Shown here piece by piece: positions 49,124-61,134 of a DNA stretch of 64,000 nt. Source of the stretch: Dryas octopetala (lineage: Eukaryota; Streptophyta; Magnoliopsida; Rosales; Rosaceae); the NCBI GenBank assembly GCA_963921425.1, contig OY992834.1:3286001-3350000 (forward strand), read 5' to 3'. The notes beneath the pieces were generated by a model. The model did not search any database and had not been told where the DNA came from. It saw nothing but the letters and a program-made list of their open reading frames with translations. Position 1 is the stretch's first letter. Every line of letters starts with the position of its first letter. The position numbers were made by a program, and so were the translations under genes.

Positions 49124-52100
49124 ATGGAATCGACGATTTTCTCTCCTCTCTCAAAGTCCTCTCCTTTGCTACCTTCGTCGTCTTCCCGTCCACTTGTCTC
49201 CTCCAAATCCCAAACTTCAGCTCTGTCATTTCAGAACCTCCGGTATCCGAATTTCAAATCCAGATGCTACCTCGGCCTTCCGTTCCTTTCGCGCCAAAAC
49301 GGCCCAATCCGATCTCAAAGTTCGAGTCAACCAGCTAACGACGGCTTTGTCCTTGAAGACGTTCCTCACTTGACTGATTTTCTCCCAAATTTGCCGGTAA
49401 TCTGTCATAATTTTTTGTATGTTTGAAAGTGCGCTAAAAAAGTCTATGCAATTTGTGTTTTTGTTTTTTTTATCAATAAATGTTTTCTTCTTCTTTCAGT
49501 CATATCCAAATCCATTGCAGAATAGCCAAGCATATGCCGTTGTCAAGTACGTTTTCTTACGTTGTTATGTGATCTTCTGTAAGTTGATGTTATTTCCGTT
49601 GAAAATTTAATTTTCAGTCATTGTACAAATAATCTGTTTATGTTTTTAGGCAAACTTTTGTAAGCCATGACGATGCGGTTGCGCAAAAAGTAAGTGATCC
49701 CGTTTGAATGTGTTAGTTTTATCTTCTTTTTCTTTTGTTGATTTTAACTAACTGCATCATGCACTGGCTCCAGGTTGTTGTTCAAAAGGACAGTCCTAGA
49801 GGGGTACATTTTCGACGTGCAGGGCCTCGAGAAAAGGTACATTTTCCTCTGAATCACCATGTGCTTAGGGAAAATCAAGCTTTCATAAGTAAATAACATG
49901 GTCTTTCTAATGTTAGGTTTATTTCAAGCCAGATGAAGTGCGTGCTTGCGTGGTGACATGTGGGGGTTTATGCCCTGGGATCAATACTGTGATTCGAGAA
50001 ATAGTATGTGGCTTGAACTACATGTATGGTGTTGATGATATACTTGGAATTGAGGTTAGTTCAGTTTACGCTGTTGCTAACCCTGTAAAACTTTTCTAGT
50101 GAAAGGTTATTAAAAGTTGATATATCCCTTGTGTGGCATGTTGGCAACCTATGCAGATTTAACAAGCGTTTCTATTAATGATTCTGGAACTTTTAAGAAT
50201 ATTTTTCTTCCTTTTCTTGGTGCAACTGTTATTATCTTATTACTATATTCTTTATCATATCTTTAGATTCTTTACCAATTCAAGAATTGTAAACATCCCC
50301 CTGCTACTGTTGAAAAATTGCAGGGAGGATATAGAGGATTTTACTCTAAAAATACATTGAGGTTGACACCGAAAGTCGTCAATGATATACATAAACGTGG
50401 TGGCACATTTCTTCGCACATCACGAGGAGGTCATGATACCAACAAGATAGTTGATAACATACAGGACCGAGGAATAAATCAGGTGGATATATCAGTATAT
50501 CACATATGTTCTCATTTCATACTTATTGGGGCTGCTTTAATTTATTGATGATTTATGGGGAAAAAACCAACTGGAAAAAAAGAAGTTAATGAGAGGAAGT
50601 TGGTAATCTGGCTTTTAGGTATACATAATTGGAGGTGATGGCACGCAAAAGGGAGCAGCTTTAATATACAAGGTACATATTATCTTTCTAAGATGCATTC
50701 ATTTCCTTGTTAAAACTTGTCGTGACATTAGCATATTTTGTCAAGGAAGTTGAGAAACGTGGTCTTCAAGTTGCAGTTGCTGGGATCCCTAAAACAATTG
50801 ATAATGATATTGCTGTAAGTTCTACCAGCCATGATATACATTTCTTATAGTATTTTGCTGCTAACATCTGCAAAATGATGTTAAATTTTGATGCCATTTT
50901 TAAATTTGTCAGTGAAAGTCCCGTGTTAATTCAGAATGTTCATGATCTCCATATGAATATTCTAATAGACAACATATTTTTTGTCCAAATATACTGAAGA
51001 ACTATATTTAACGCGGAAGATATGCTGTTCAACCTAAGAGTCAACATTCATAAAGTTACTTCACAATCTTGAAGGAATCAATTCATACTCTGAATTTTTT
51101 CTTCTGGACGCTTTAAGATGTTATGCTTAGATCAAATGAGTCTGTTGATTTACAGTATGATTTTGGACATTTGTCTCTAGGTGATAGACAAATCTTTTGG
51201 TTTTGATACTGCCGTTGAAGAAGCTCAGAGGGCTATTAATGCTGCGCATGTGGAGGTTGAAAGTGTGGAAAATGGAGTTGGAATTGTCAAACTCATGGGC
51301 AGATACAGTGGTATGTGTGTTGAATGATACAATGATTGAATTTTATTTTTCACCTTTTTCTTATCACCTGATGCCCTATAATGAATGGTGAAGATGCATT
51401 TATAAGGCCTCTAGTATTTAATTTTGCGATTTTCCAGTACTTGATATTTTCTTCTTCTGTAGGTTTCATTGCTTCATATGCAACTTTGGCAAGTCGAGAT
51501 GTGGTAAGACTTTTGGCCCCTTTTTCCCAGGACATGACCTACTTATGATATGAATGATTGTGGGAAAAACCTAGGATATTTGAACATATCATGTCATGTA
51601 ATGAGCAAATCCAAAGATTCTGTTGATGATAAGAGCACTATCTGAATCCCGGTATAATTAGCGAATGGCAAATGCTCTAGGGAGATTTGGAAAAATATAT
51701 AGATTCTTCATGTTATGCTGTTCTGCGTCTTATGGTATTTGGATTCTCTTAGGCTTGCCTTTTAAATTGTTTGGTTGACCTTGTTTTATGTCCATGCTTC
51801 TCTCAAAACTTCATATTTTTTGAATGATGGTCAAAGATATCTTTCTGTGGCTCTTTCATAGTAATGTAGTGCTAAAAAGTAGTAACTTAACTGCTGTGAG
51901 ATCTCTTAATAGGCTTTTGAATGTAACAGGATTGTTGCTTGATTCCAGAATCTCCCTTCTATTTGGAAGGCCAGGGTGGGCTTTTTGAATATATTGAACA
52001 CCGGCTTAAAGAAAATGGACATGTGGTTATTGTATTAGCAGAAGGAGCAGGGGAGGAATATGTTGCCCAGGACTTGCGCGCAGTTGACGAGAAAGATGCA

Positions 52101-54117
52101 TCAGGGAATAGGCTACTTGGAGATGTTGGTCTATGGCTAACCCATAAATTTAAGGTGTAGTACAAACTGTTAGATCCTTTGCTCAAATTTTCATCTTTAT
52201 TCATGACTTCATGCATGAGGCTTTTGGGCCAGTCATTGTGGGTAATACAGATGCTAGTTTTTTGTCTTTCATAGATGCTAGTTGTTTTAAGAAACATTTG
52301 TAGATTCTTAACATTTAAAGTACTTGATGAGTGAGAGATTTTCATATGTTTACTGAAGGAAAATATTTGGGTTCGCTCCCATCTCTGTTGGCCACTAAAG
52401 ATGACATGATATTGTTAGTTTCCTCTTATGTGAGGCTTGTTTGTTCCTTTTAATTTAATGTACATTCTGAGTAGTTTTTTTTCCTATAGTTTCTTCTTGT
52501 ATTACCCGAGAACTATTGATTCAGTTATTTGTTTGCATATTACATGTCACAGGATCATTTTACAAAAGTTCAGAAGCTGGCGATAAATATGAAATATATA
52601 GGTACATTTTGAGATAGTGTATATTATTTTGTTGTTGACCTCAGATAGTTTCATCTCTGCAAATCTTGTCCTCAATTTGAAGAATTAAAATTGTGGAACT
52701 TGATAGCCAACCTAAGGTTTATATTGCAGCCAAAATTCAGGGAGAATCAGAGAACATTGGCTGTTTAAAAGTTTGAATACCATAAAAATGAAAAAAAAAA
52801 AAAAAAAAGTGGAATATATTTATCCCACTGTTAAAAAGTGGAATCAAGATCGAAGAAAGAAACATTGCTGAAATAAGCCTCCACAGCAGGGAAAGCAGGG
52901 TCCGAGTTCCTGAGAAATGTTCTTATCACGTGCAAACATTCATGGTGAGGGGACTTTGTTTCCCTTTCTGTAACTGGATAGTTTTTCTAAAGAACATTAG
53001 AAAAGCAACAGTACTCTCAGTATCCTGAGTAATTTATATACGCTCCTTCCTTTTTAAATTTTTTATTGTAATTAAGGTTTCTTTTCTTTAGTTGCATGAA
53101 GTCTATGTAGATGTGCTAAGCAGTCAAGATCATTATCATTCCCATCCGATTATTGTGGAAAGTTTCTGGGTGCTACATCTCAATATAATATAGTGCTCAG
53201 TGCTCACACAACAGTTATACATCTTTTGTCTACAGATCCAACGTATATGATTCGAGCTATCCCAAGTAATGCATCAGACAATATATACTGCACTCTTCTT
53301 GCTCATAGTGCTGTTCATGGAGCCATGGCAGGATACAGTGGTTTCACAGTTGGGCCTGTAAACAGTAGGCATGCTTATATTCCAATTGCTGTAAGCACTT
53401 TCCCTGCTCAGTTTGTTTTTATTGGGTGGTTTTGGGCTCTAGTTGATGGTTATTTAACTGCATTTTTTTTTTCTTCTCTTTATTTGATTTCTGAGTGGAA
53501 CTTTTAAGAGCGGATAGAAATTTAAACAAGATCTGGAAGCAGCTTGAATTTGCAGTAGCATGCATGAAAGTAACTAGAAAAAGTTTGGCATAAACTTTTC
53601 TTACTATTGAAAGAAGAGAAGTAAATAGATAAACTAACTGACTGACACCCTTAAATGGAAAGGGACTACAATTATTTTGACCAAGGCCAAACTATAAAAT
53701 GTTAAAGGCTACAACTTACAAGTTAAGAAAATTAAATAGAGAGCTCAACATAAAACTCATGGACTACAACTACAGCCCATGTCCAATGGAAATGAATTAT
53801 GAGGCCTGTGGAGACAACAATGAATTCTGTGGCCAACTGCTTTTAATGTGTATGCTAGAGTATTGGTGTGGTTTTGTATTGATAATGTTGGAGGTCTATG
53901 GTTATTATTCACCAAAAGATAAAAAGTATATACGTAGTTATGGATTGCATATGTGGTATTGCAGCGTGTGACAGAGACGCAAAACACAGTGAAGTTGACA
54001 GATCGGATGTGGGCTAGGCTTCTTGCATCGACGAATCAGCCTAGCTTCTTAGGCAGCAATGAATTGCAGGAAAGAGTTGATGCGATCAACAACAACTGGG
54101 AAGTTACTTCTATATAA
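49124..54117 (+). CDS. PFK4: ATP-dependent 6-phosphofructokinase, plastid-targeted (PFK4/5 type)
   Basis: Catalyses ATP-dependent phosphorylation of fructose 6-phosphate in glycolysis. Fourteen exons, 49124-49396, 49500-49546, 49650-49689, 49774-49836, 49917-50054, 50324-50482, 50619-50672, 50746-50814, 51181-51310, 51463-51503, 51930-52154, 52553-52601, 53236-53390 and 53965-54117, sum to 1,596 nt, 531 residues in frame. MESTIF at 49124 is preferred over an in-frame ATG 12 codons upstream because it starts a typical Ser-rich plastid transit peptide (about 1-65). Hallmarks: [21 protein letters not shown], the ATP-site GGDGTQKGA (about 244-252), the catalytic PKTIDNDI (about 273-280), LMGRYSGFIA, and CLIPESPF. 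The PFK4 symbol leans on position beside the ERF pair, as I recall at Arabidopsis At5g61580; PFK5 is the alternative. Part of the gene (about 50935-51810) is duplicated at 60330-61120. Confidence 0.93.
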
Positions 54118-55802
54118 ATTTGTGGAGGCCAAATGGGCAGCACAACATTGTTTCTAGGAATAATGCCAACAGGTCTTAGGTCTTACCACTCTGAAGAGGT
54201 TTTACAGCAACCACTTTACAACTTGGGGCTCGTTTGATAACACTTTTGTTCTTTTTTATTTTATTTTTGAAGAATAAACAGAAAGAGGGGAGATGGAGAA
54301 TAGAAAATACAAAACAAAAATGTTATCTGACGGGGCCTTCAACTTTTGTTATAGATTTTATTCTGAATACCTATTTATGACGACGGTAATCTGTTGCACA
54401 GGTTCCTAGATTAGATTGTATATTGCAAAGATTTCTTATTATAGATTATTCTGATATTCTATGGGAAAATATCTATTAGATATTTAGATTTGAACAATGT
54501 CACTATGTCAATGTAGTTTTGCTTTTAATAAATACTTTGGCTATTTGAGCATCATCATCATCACCGTTATTGTCTACAACAACATATGATTGCTTTCAAT
54601 GGATACTTTGATTTTCTTTGATGGGAAAAATATATTAAATTTCACCTACTTCCGTTTAAGCAAGTTTTTAGTGGTATGGTATATGGTTTAGCATCATTGT
54701 ATATTACATTTAGCCATTTATAACCATCTGGATAAGGTGACAACAACAATAACTCGACACATAATATCTCTTTGTCCTGATCATGAAGTTTCAACTAGCA
54801 AGTCCCATCATCATTCATGGACTGATGGACCCCAAAACAGAAAGTTCAAATAAATAGAATTGCAAGTTGCATGCTTTTTTGTTTTGCCTGTCGTTTTATT
54901 TGGGAGGGCAGATTGAGTCGGAGTCGGAGTCGTGTACGGAAGAAGGCGACAATTACAAGTTCGCAATTGGGTCGAAGAGAGGGGCCCATTGGGCCAGCAA
55001 TCCATAAAGCTAAGCCTACCTGTCATGTGAACCGATTCACGCTTGTAGCTTTGTTAGGTGCCAGAGTCTATGTTATAATACGCACGAGATTTCTTGATAT
55101 TTGGCTCTGTTGACTTTTCTTTTTATCTTTGTATCTCATTTATCAACACCAGTTTGACATTACCTTATTACCTGGACATTAGATATGAAATTAGGGAAAA
55201 TTAGGGCACACAATTTCTGCTCATTTATGTGGGAAATTTGATGTTTTCTTTTTGCGTGTGTATGTGGACATGTTGTAATTTACACCAACACAGCAAGTCC
55301 ATCCCTAATTTTGCCTACCCTAGGTCGTATGTGAAGTACATAGAAGATTTTTTTTTTCTCACTTAACGATACAAAAAAAATTTATTATACACTTTCCCTA
55401 TATTGCTTTAAAGCGTCCTTTTTATTTGTCCACTTATTACGTCTCGTATCTATCCTTACAACGAAAAGACATAGACTTTAGTTTTTTGTTTTTTGTTTTT
55501 TTTTATTGATTATCAATTTATCATGTGAGAAACATAAAATATATCCTCAAAATTTAAATAATTTTAATTACAAATATAAAACCCAAAAATTGTATGATAA
55601 ATTGATGATCACACATGATATTATTTTAAGGTTTTAATTACACATTCTCATTTATCATATCAAATGCACAGTATGTAGTATGTAGATATGCTTGTAGTAA
55701 TACATTATGGTAATAAACAGACCCTCCTCCACCCAATCATATTCTGATACGTGAGTAGAAGAGTGTCCCTGAGATAACGATAACGGTGACAGTTGAGCTC
55801 CA
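54118..55802. other. Intergenic between PFK and the first ERF
   Basis: AT-rich DNA with one GC-richer patch at about 54900-55020 containing GAGTCGGAGTCGGAGTCG and GGGCCCATTGGGCC. That patch resembles a small promoter or gene remnant, but no domain or splice structure could be assigned. The ancestral counterpart of this region is missing from the right-hand duplicate. Confidence 0.5.
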
Positions 55803-56441
55803 TCAAGCGTCTTCTTCTCCTTCCCAAAGCACCCAACTCTGAGCCTCTAACTCTTCAGGCTCTGCGACCTCTTCTTGCTTCACCGTTCTCCTCCTCTTCC
55901 GACCCGTATTCACCGGCGGGTCGGACTCTCCGGCCTCCAACGGAAAATTCAGAATTGCCTTCCGACCCCTCAGCTTGAATGCAGCACAATCATAGGCCTT
56001 AGCAGCATCAACGTCAGTCTCAAACGTCCCCAGCCAGACCCGGCTTCCTTTCCGGGACGGATCTCGGATCTCCGCCGCAAACTTGCCCCACGGCCTTCTC
56101 CGGACTCCCCGGTAATGCTTTACTCCACCAGAACCCGACCCATTTTGTAATTTACCGGGTGAGCTGGGATTCACGGGTTCTGTGCTTGGTGGGTTTATGG
56201 GTTCGGGTTTTGTTTTAGAACTAAAACAGAGTTCTGGGTTGTGGGAATTGGGGCTTGAAATGGGAGAGTCCGACCCGGATTCGGATATGGAGTACTCGGG
56301 TTTGATGGGCTGGGAAAAAGACATATCTGGGATATCGAAATCTAGATTGGCAAAGAAGGTGTCTGTGAAGGTGAAGTCTCCTAAGAGGTGTTGGCGAATG
56401 AGCTCAAGAGTTGATTCATCTTGTTGTTCATGTGTTGCCAT
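55803..56441 (-). CDS. AP2/ERF transcription factor, group IXa-like (DEWAX/ERF107-like)
   Basis: Single-exon nuclear transcription factor of 212 residues. The start [10 protein letters not shown] (56441) is chosen over an in-frame ATG 31 codons upstream, because the N-terminal motif [12 protein letters not shown] directly follows it as in related ERFs. The AP2 domain spans about 109-167 ([19 protein letters not shown], then [17 protein letters not shown] and the end of the domain) with the Ala and Asp residues typical of ERF-type GCC-box binding. A basic NLS-like GRKRRR follows. The acidic C-terminus ([15 protein letters not shown]) may activate. A TATA-rich run about 90 bases upstream (about 56532-56545) fits a core promoter. 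Its promoter, from about 56465 on, is duplicated at 61135 on. Assignment to IXa rests on the motifs and on its position next to PFK. Confidence 0.92.
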   Translation of the reverse strand: MATHEQQDESTLELIRQHLLGDFTFTDTFFANLDFDIPDMSFSQPIKPEYSISESGSDSPISSPNSHNPELCFSSKTKPEPINPPSTEPVNPSSPGKLQNGSGSGGVKHYRGVRRRPWGKFAAEIRDPSRKGSRVWLGTFETDVDAAKAYDCAAFKLRGRKAILNFPLEAGESDPPVNTGRKRRRTVKQEEVAEPEELEAQSWVLWEGEEDA

Positions 56442-56464
56442 TTTGAAACTTGAGTGAGAGAATT

Positions 56465-58325
56465 GGCATGCATGAAATGGATATGCTTGTTTTAATATAT
56501 TTGGGACTTTGGGTAGAACAAACTGTGGTAGCATATATATATATAGAGGAAAGAAACAAAGACTTTTCTATTCACTGGTTTTTTTTTTTTTTGGCAGATT
56601 CATGGTCTCATCCTTTTCCCTCATTAATGAACTCAATTAAGATGAAATGAAAGCATGAGAGCAGACTGACGAGCAGTAGTCTGAGTACTGTAGAAAGCTT
56701 TGTTCTGTTGCGAGAGAGTTGTCCAATATCCAAAAACCACTTGCCACTTGTCACTTGGTACTGGCTACTTGCTAGAAGCAGCTGTGGTGTATTGGGACAG
56801 ATGTGCGTGACATATTGTACAAGGACATGGAGGACATCATCGGCAATAACATTTGGCAGCCAGCAGGACAAGTAGTATTAATATAGGGTCCCTCACTTGC
56901 AACTAACTCATAATGTTTCAGATCGCTGTCCGTCTGTCTCTGTGAATTGAAGCTGAGATGACCAGATACAAGATATATATGAAAAAAATAGCTGTATTGA
57001 AGAGAAAGTTGAAAGACCACATTCATCAACTTGTGCATAACATAGTACATCTCATTAATTAGATGAATAAACCCAAAATAGTCTATAGCTATAGCTTTAT
57101 TAGATCATTGTTAATTTTACAGATCAATATTGAATTGATCGAGCTGTATCTGTCCTTAATTAATTATATGCATGGATACCTAAGAGAATAGTGAACGTAA
57201 GTTTAACTGTAAGCCGTTCAAATGATGGTCCCCCAAGTGTAACATCGAGTTCCCATCTCTTTTTATGTATAATTAAACCTCTAAGTCAATTAAATTCTAA
57301 TACGCTTTCCACTTGAGTTGACGTAGGAGACAGATGTATGCATGTGTTTGAAGTTTGAACACTCTCCGTCAAACTCTTACGTACAATAGGTGAATTTGAA
57401 ATCTATACACTATTTTTTATAATAATATGGCCAGTGTGGGACTTTGGACCAATGATTTTTAAGAGCCACATAGTTAACTCGGAAATTCAATTTAAATATC
57501 AATGCGGTAATTTGTTTGACTTAAAACATTTTCCATCTTTTACCTTGATAATCATGTTTTGTAATTAACTAGTATATATATAGTTGTTACACATTCACTT
57601 TCAACATTCATTAACCTACAAAATAAAATGGTACATGTACATGTTTATGACGACCTATTGGAGACATGCTACATCAGCTGTGGAGCCTCTTCCTATATAT
57701 ATACATATATATAATATTAGTTACTTAGCATTACCCTATATATTATATATATTGTGATATTTGGACAGAAGTCACATGACAACAGTAATGAACAGTCTCC
57801 TATGACTTTTAAAAAATAGTTGCAGATTGCGCATACGCAACACCCTATAATGTTAAGGCCATACATTATTTTGTTTTTGTTTTTGGCCATACATTATTAA
57901 TATATATATAAATATATATCTTACTATCTTAGTACTCCAAAATTAATTTGTTATGAACCAGCCGTACTTACCAGCTAGCCACGTACCACCATATATGTAT
58001 ACATATATAATGAAAGAAATTGAGATCAAACGAGCTTAAGATTTGGTGAAAAAAAGCATTTGATTTCCATTATAACAATATATTAATAAACAAGTCCAAC
58101 CAAAGACAATATGAATTCTTCAACATATTGTGCTACAGAAGATCATAATTGAGCATATCTAGCTACAATATTTACAATAGCAATGAACCCAATCTTCACT
58201 CTCTTTTGTAATTATGAATCATGTATATATTATCTCTGAGACTCTGAGTGAATTGCCATTAAATTCATCAAATTTTCCTTTTAATTGAGCTAATAACCTA
58301 AGTACGTAATTAATGAGTAGTAGTC
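56465..58325. repeat. Duplicated intergenic segment, left copy (A)
   Basis: This segment, from just upstream of the IXa ERF to an ERF 3' end, aligns along its length with 61135-62946. Matching patches include GCATGAGAGC, CATATTGTACAAGGACA, GATCGCTGTC, CTAAGTCAATTAAATTCTAATAC, CCTTGATAATCATGTTTTGTAATTAA, TGTACATGTACATGTTTATGACGA and GTTGCGCATACGCAACA. Small indels and substitutions are scattered throughout. No gene lies inside. It contains the promoter of the left ERF and the 3' flank of the ERF stub at its right end. Confidence 0.9.
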
Positions 58326-58525
58326 CGTTAATTAATAATTATGTAACCATAAGCTGAGAATAGCGGAAACAAGGGTGAGGAGATAATTATGTAACCATAA
58401 TGAAACTACCCTCTCTGACCTTGATGAGATGCTTATCTTCTCATCCTCCTCCTTCTTCAACTGTTTGGGTCGACTTGTTGTTGTTGTTGTACGTTGATGG
58501 TGACGGTGATGGTGATGAGTTACAA
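58326..58525 (-). pseudogene. Truncated ERF (IXb) 3' remnant
   Basis: The sequence matches the 3' end and 3' flank of the intact ERF at 62953-63900: TAATTATGTAACCATAAGCTGAGAATAG corresponds to the last codons, and on the minus strand KQLKKEE matches the intact protein (about 249-255). A piece of the C-terminal coding region is deleted and the frame is broken. A further match (GGGTCGACT...GTTGTTGT) jumps to the part just after the AP2 domain. The AP2 domain and everything 5' of it are absent. The stub joins DUF295-like sequence at about 58525. Confidence 0.8.
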
Positions 58526-59317
58526 GAGAATCCATTTCGAAGAAGCCGATGGGCTGCACAGTGTGACCATTATATCTTCAGGGCCACAATTACTGCAGAC
58601 CCAATACTAGATGCAAAAAATTGCACTGTTGTAGTCATATATGAGGATCTTTGCCAATTGGCTTTTATTAGACTCGGTAAAGACAAAACATGGACTTACT
58701 TTGATACAAGTACTGAAGAAAGTAAAAGGTGGGGTTCAATTTATGAAGTTGTTAATGTTGAAGATAAATTTTATGTTGTTGATGGCCCTGGTTCCACACT
58801 TCCACTAGCAGACTTTCATCTTTTGATATTACTAATGAGTCTCACTCTGATAAGAAATTAGTTGCACAAGAGATTGACCCAAGGGGAAGGGGCTACATCT
58901 TCAAGAGATATTTGGTGGATTTAAACGAGAAAGAACTTTTACTAGTTCATAGGGATCTTATAAGTGATCCGGAGTATGCATGGCACTCCTGTGACAAAGG
59001 GATTCAAAGTTTTTGGATTGAATTTGGACAAGTGTGAGTGGATTGAGAAAGAAACCTTAGGCGATGTTGCTCTCTTTGTAGGTGATAATTCTTCCGTGTC
59101 AGTGTTGGCATCAAATTTTCCAAAATGTCAACCAAATTGCATATACTTCAACCATGATTCTCTCCGAAGGACTATATATTTTGAACCTCCTCGTGATTTT
59201 GGTGTGTATAACATGGAAAATCAAACAATTTCACAGCCTTACACCACAGAAGCTATGAAGCTAGTGAAGAAGACCAATCAACTTCCAATCTGGATTGTGC
59301 CGACTTTGAAGCTTTAG
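58526..59317 (+). pseudogene. DUF295 / F-box (KIB, SKIP23-like) gene fragment
   Basis: The translation matches the C-terminal beta-propeller region of plant DUF295 proteins: CTVVVIYEDLCQLAFIRLG, DKTWTYFD, YEVVNVEDKFYVVDG, TKGFKVFGLNLDK, GDVALFVGDNSSVSV, CIYFNHDS and a C-terminal IWIVPTLKL. The N-terminal F-box is missing. The frame shifts at about 58822 and again at about 58975, so no single frame spans it. The 5' end abuts the ERF stub. It is a truncated, frameshifted relic. No expression signal is visible. Confidence 0.82.
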
Positions 59318-60329
59318 AAAGCTTCTTTTAGCTTTTCGTTCATATTCTTTTCTTAATTTGTCACTTTTACGTTTAATTTTAAGCGATTTTGTTTCCGTGA
59401 AGATTTTTCTTCTAAACTCATAAGTCCAGTATTTGATATGTGACATTTATTTTTTGTAGCTCAGCGTTTTCGCATGCAAAGGGAGTTTAAACTATGCTTC
59501 CCAAATGTTTGGCTTTAAGTTATCTTAATTCTTAAAGCACCAAGGAAACAAAAGTAAGATATGAATAAAGCAACGTTCACTGTAGCTAATGTAGTGAAAT
59601 CTAATGTATATTTACCAAGATGTCTAAACATTTAATGTGCAGGCACATATGCCTTATTTCAACCAGACAGTGTTACTGATTTGTAATAAATATATTATCG
59701 AAGCATTTATCTATTAACATAAGCAAAGAATGCAGTAAAAAACTTCAGACTAATGAAAGAGTGTGATCACCATATCTTTCATAAGAGAACCGGCTGCAGA
59801 CAGATACTTGTAGTCATGTGTTTCCTCAAACCCATCAAACGCATAACACCACTTTAAAGAATGTTCTATCAGCATTAATTATATGGGTGGGAACTTCAAT
59901 TGTGTCTGTTTCTGTTTCAATAAGCATAGATCAAAGACCCAGATGAACAATTAAATTCTTCAAACAATAAAAGACACTTTTACTTGTAATCAGCTGAGCA
60001 ACAATAGGTATCACATGCTTGTAAATGCAATATAGAAGAAAAACAGGGGACCAGGCACAAAACTAATGGAATTAGTTATACTATATTGGATGTGTAAGAA
60101 ATCCCTAACCAAAGCCTGTCACTTTGGTTTGCCTCGTTGTGCAGATCGCAGGATAGGTTGAACTCTTAATATGTGGCATAGATGGGCAAAACAATTATTG
60201 AGGAAATAAATCATATGATGAAACGATAGAATAAATTAAGGAGTCAAGGAGCTACATATGGGAAGAATTCAATCAAAGGAGGCAATCAAGAAATATAACA
60301 TAAATTCATCTGCCCTCAGGCTAAAGTTC
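59318..60329. other. Intergenic filler, nothing recognised
   Basis: AT-rich DNA between the DUF295 relic and the PFK fragment. No domain, repeat or RNA gene was recognised. It sits at the junction between the two duplicated blocks. Confidence 0.55.
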
Positions 60330-61120
60330 ATGATCTGAATGTTCTAATAGACAACATATTTCTTGTCCACGTATACTGAAGAGCTATATTTAATGTGGAT
60401 GATATGATGTTCGACGTTAAACTCAATTTATGTTCATAAAATTGACTCATAATCTTATAAGAAAATGGGTAGGTAAATACATTTTTTTCTTTTCCTTTTT
60501 CTCATTTATTAAGCGATCCATTCAAACTCTAAAAATTGTTCTTCTTCGGGATTTTTTAAGATGTTATGCTTAGATCAAATGGGTCTGTTTAGTAAAGGGC
60601 CGGTATGAATTTGGGCATTTGGCTCTAGGTGATAGACACACAAATCTTTTGGTTTCGCATAATGATGTTAATTAGATCAGAGGGCTACTAAAGCTCCTAT
60701 AATGAATGGTGAAGATGCATTTATTGGACTTCACATTTTTCCGGTACTTGATATTTTTTCTTCTGTAGGTTTCATTGCTTCATATGCAACTTTGGCAAGT
60801 CGAGAAGTTGTAAGACTTTTAGCCCCTTTTTTCCCAGGACATGAACCTACTTATTATGATCTCAATGATTGTGGAAAAAACCTAGGATATTTGAACATAT
60901 CATATCATGTAACGAGCAAATCCAAAGATGATGTTGATAATAAGAGAATTAATTATCTGCATCCTGGTGAAATTAGTGAATGATGAACGGTGTAGAGAGT
61001 ATTGGAAAAATCTATGTAATCTTCATGTTATGCTGTTCTCAGTCTAATGGCATCTCGATTGATATTAGGCATGCCTTTTAAATTGTTTGGTTGACCTTTT
61101 TTTCTATGTCCAAGCTTCTC
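60330..61120 (+). pseudogene. Partial PFK copy with introns (exons 9-10 region)
   Basis: Aligns to about 50935-51810 of the intact PFK gene, including intron sequence, so it arose by DNA duplication and not by retroposition. Matching patches include CTAATAGACAACATATTT, AGATGTTATGCTTAGATCAAATG, exon 10 ([12 protein letters not shown]) and GCCTTTTAAATTGTTTGGTTGACC. The exon 9 region keeps only its first bases (GTGATAGACA...AAATCTTTTGGTTT) and has then lost most of its sequence. An open stretch (60702-60983, 93 codons) runs from the remnant through exon 10 into former intron 10. It lacks the ATP and sugar-phosphate sites and cannot be a working kinase. Confidence 0.88.
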
Positions 61121-61134
61121 TTTAAATTGTTTGT

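Noticed and set aside
56442-56534. Upstream in-frame ATG (MLPQFV...) extending the first ERF by 31 residues
   Set aside because: The extension has no ERF-family motif, overlaps the promoter side, and MATHEQQ followed by the LELIRQHLL motif matches the usual N-terminus.
58400-58861. Open frame of 153 codons taken as a new protein
   Set aside because: Its first part is antisense ERF 3' sequence and its last part runs out of frame of DUF295. It is a pseudogene fusion, not an established gene.
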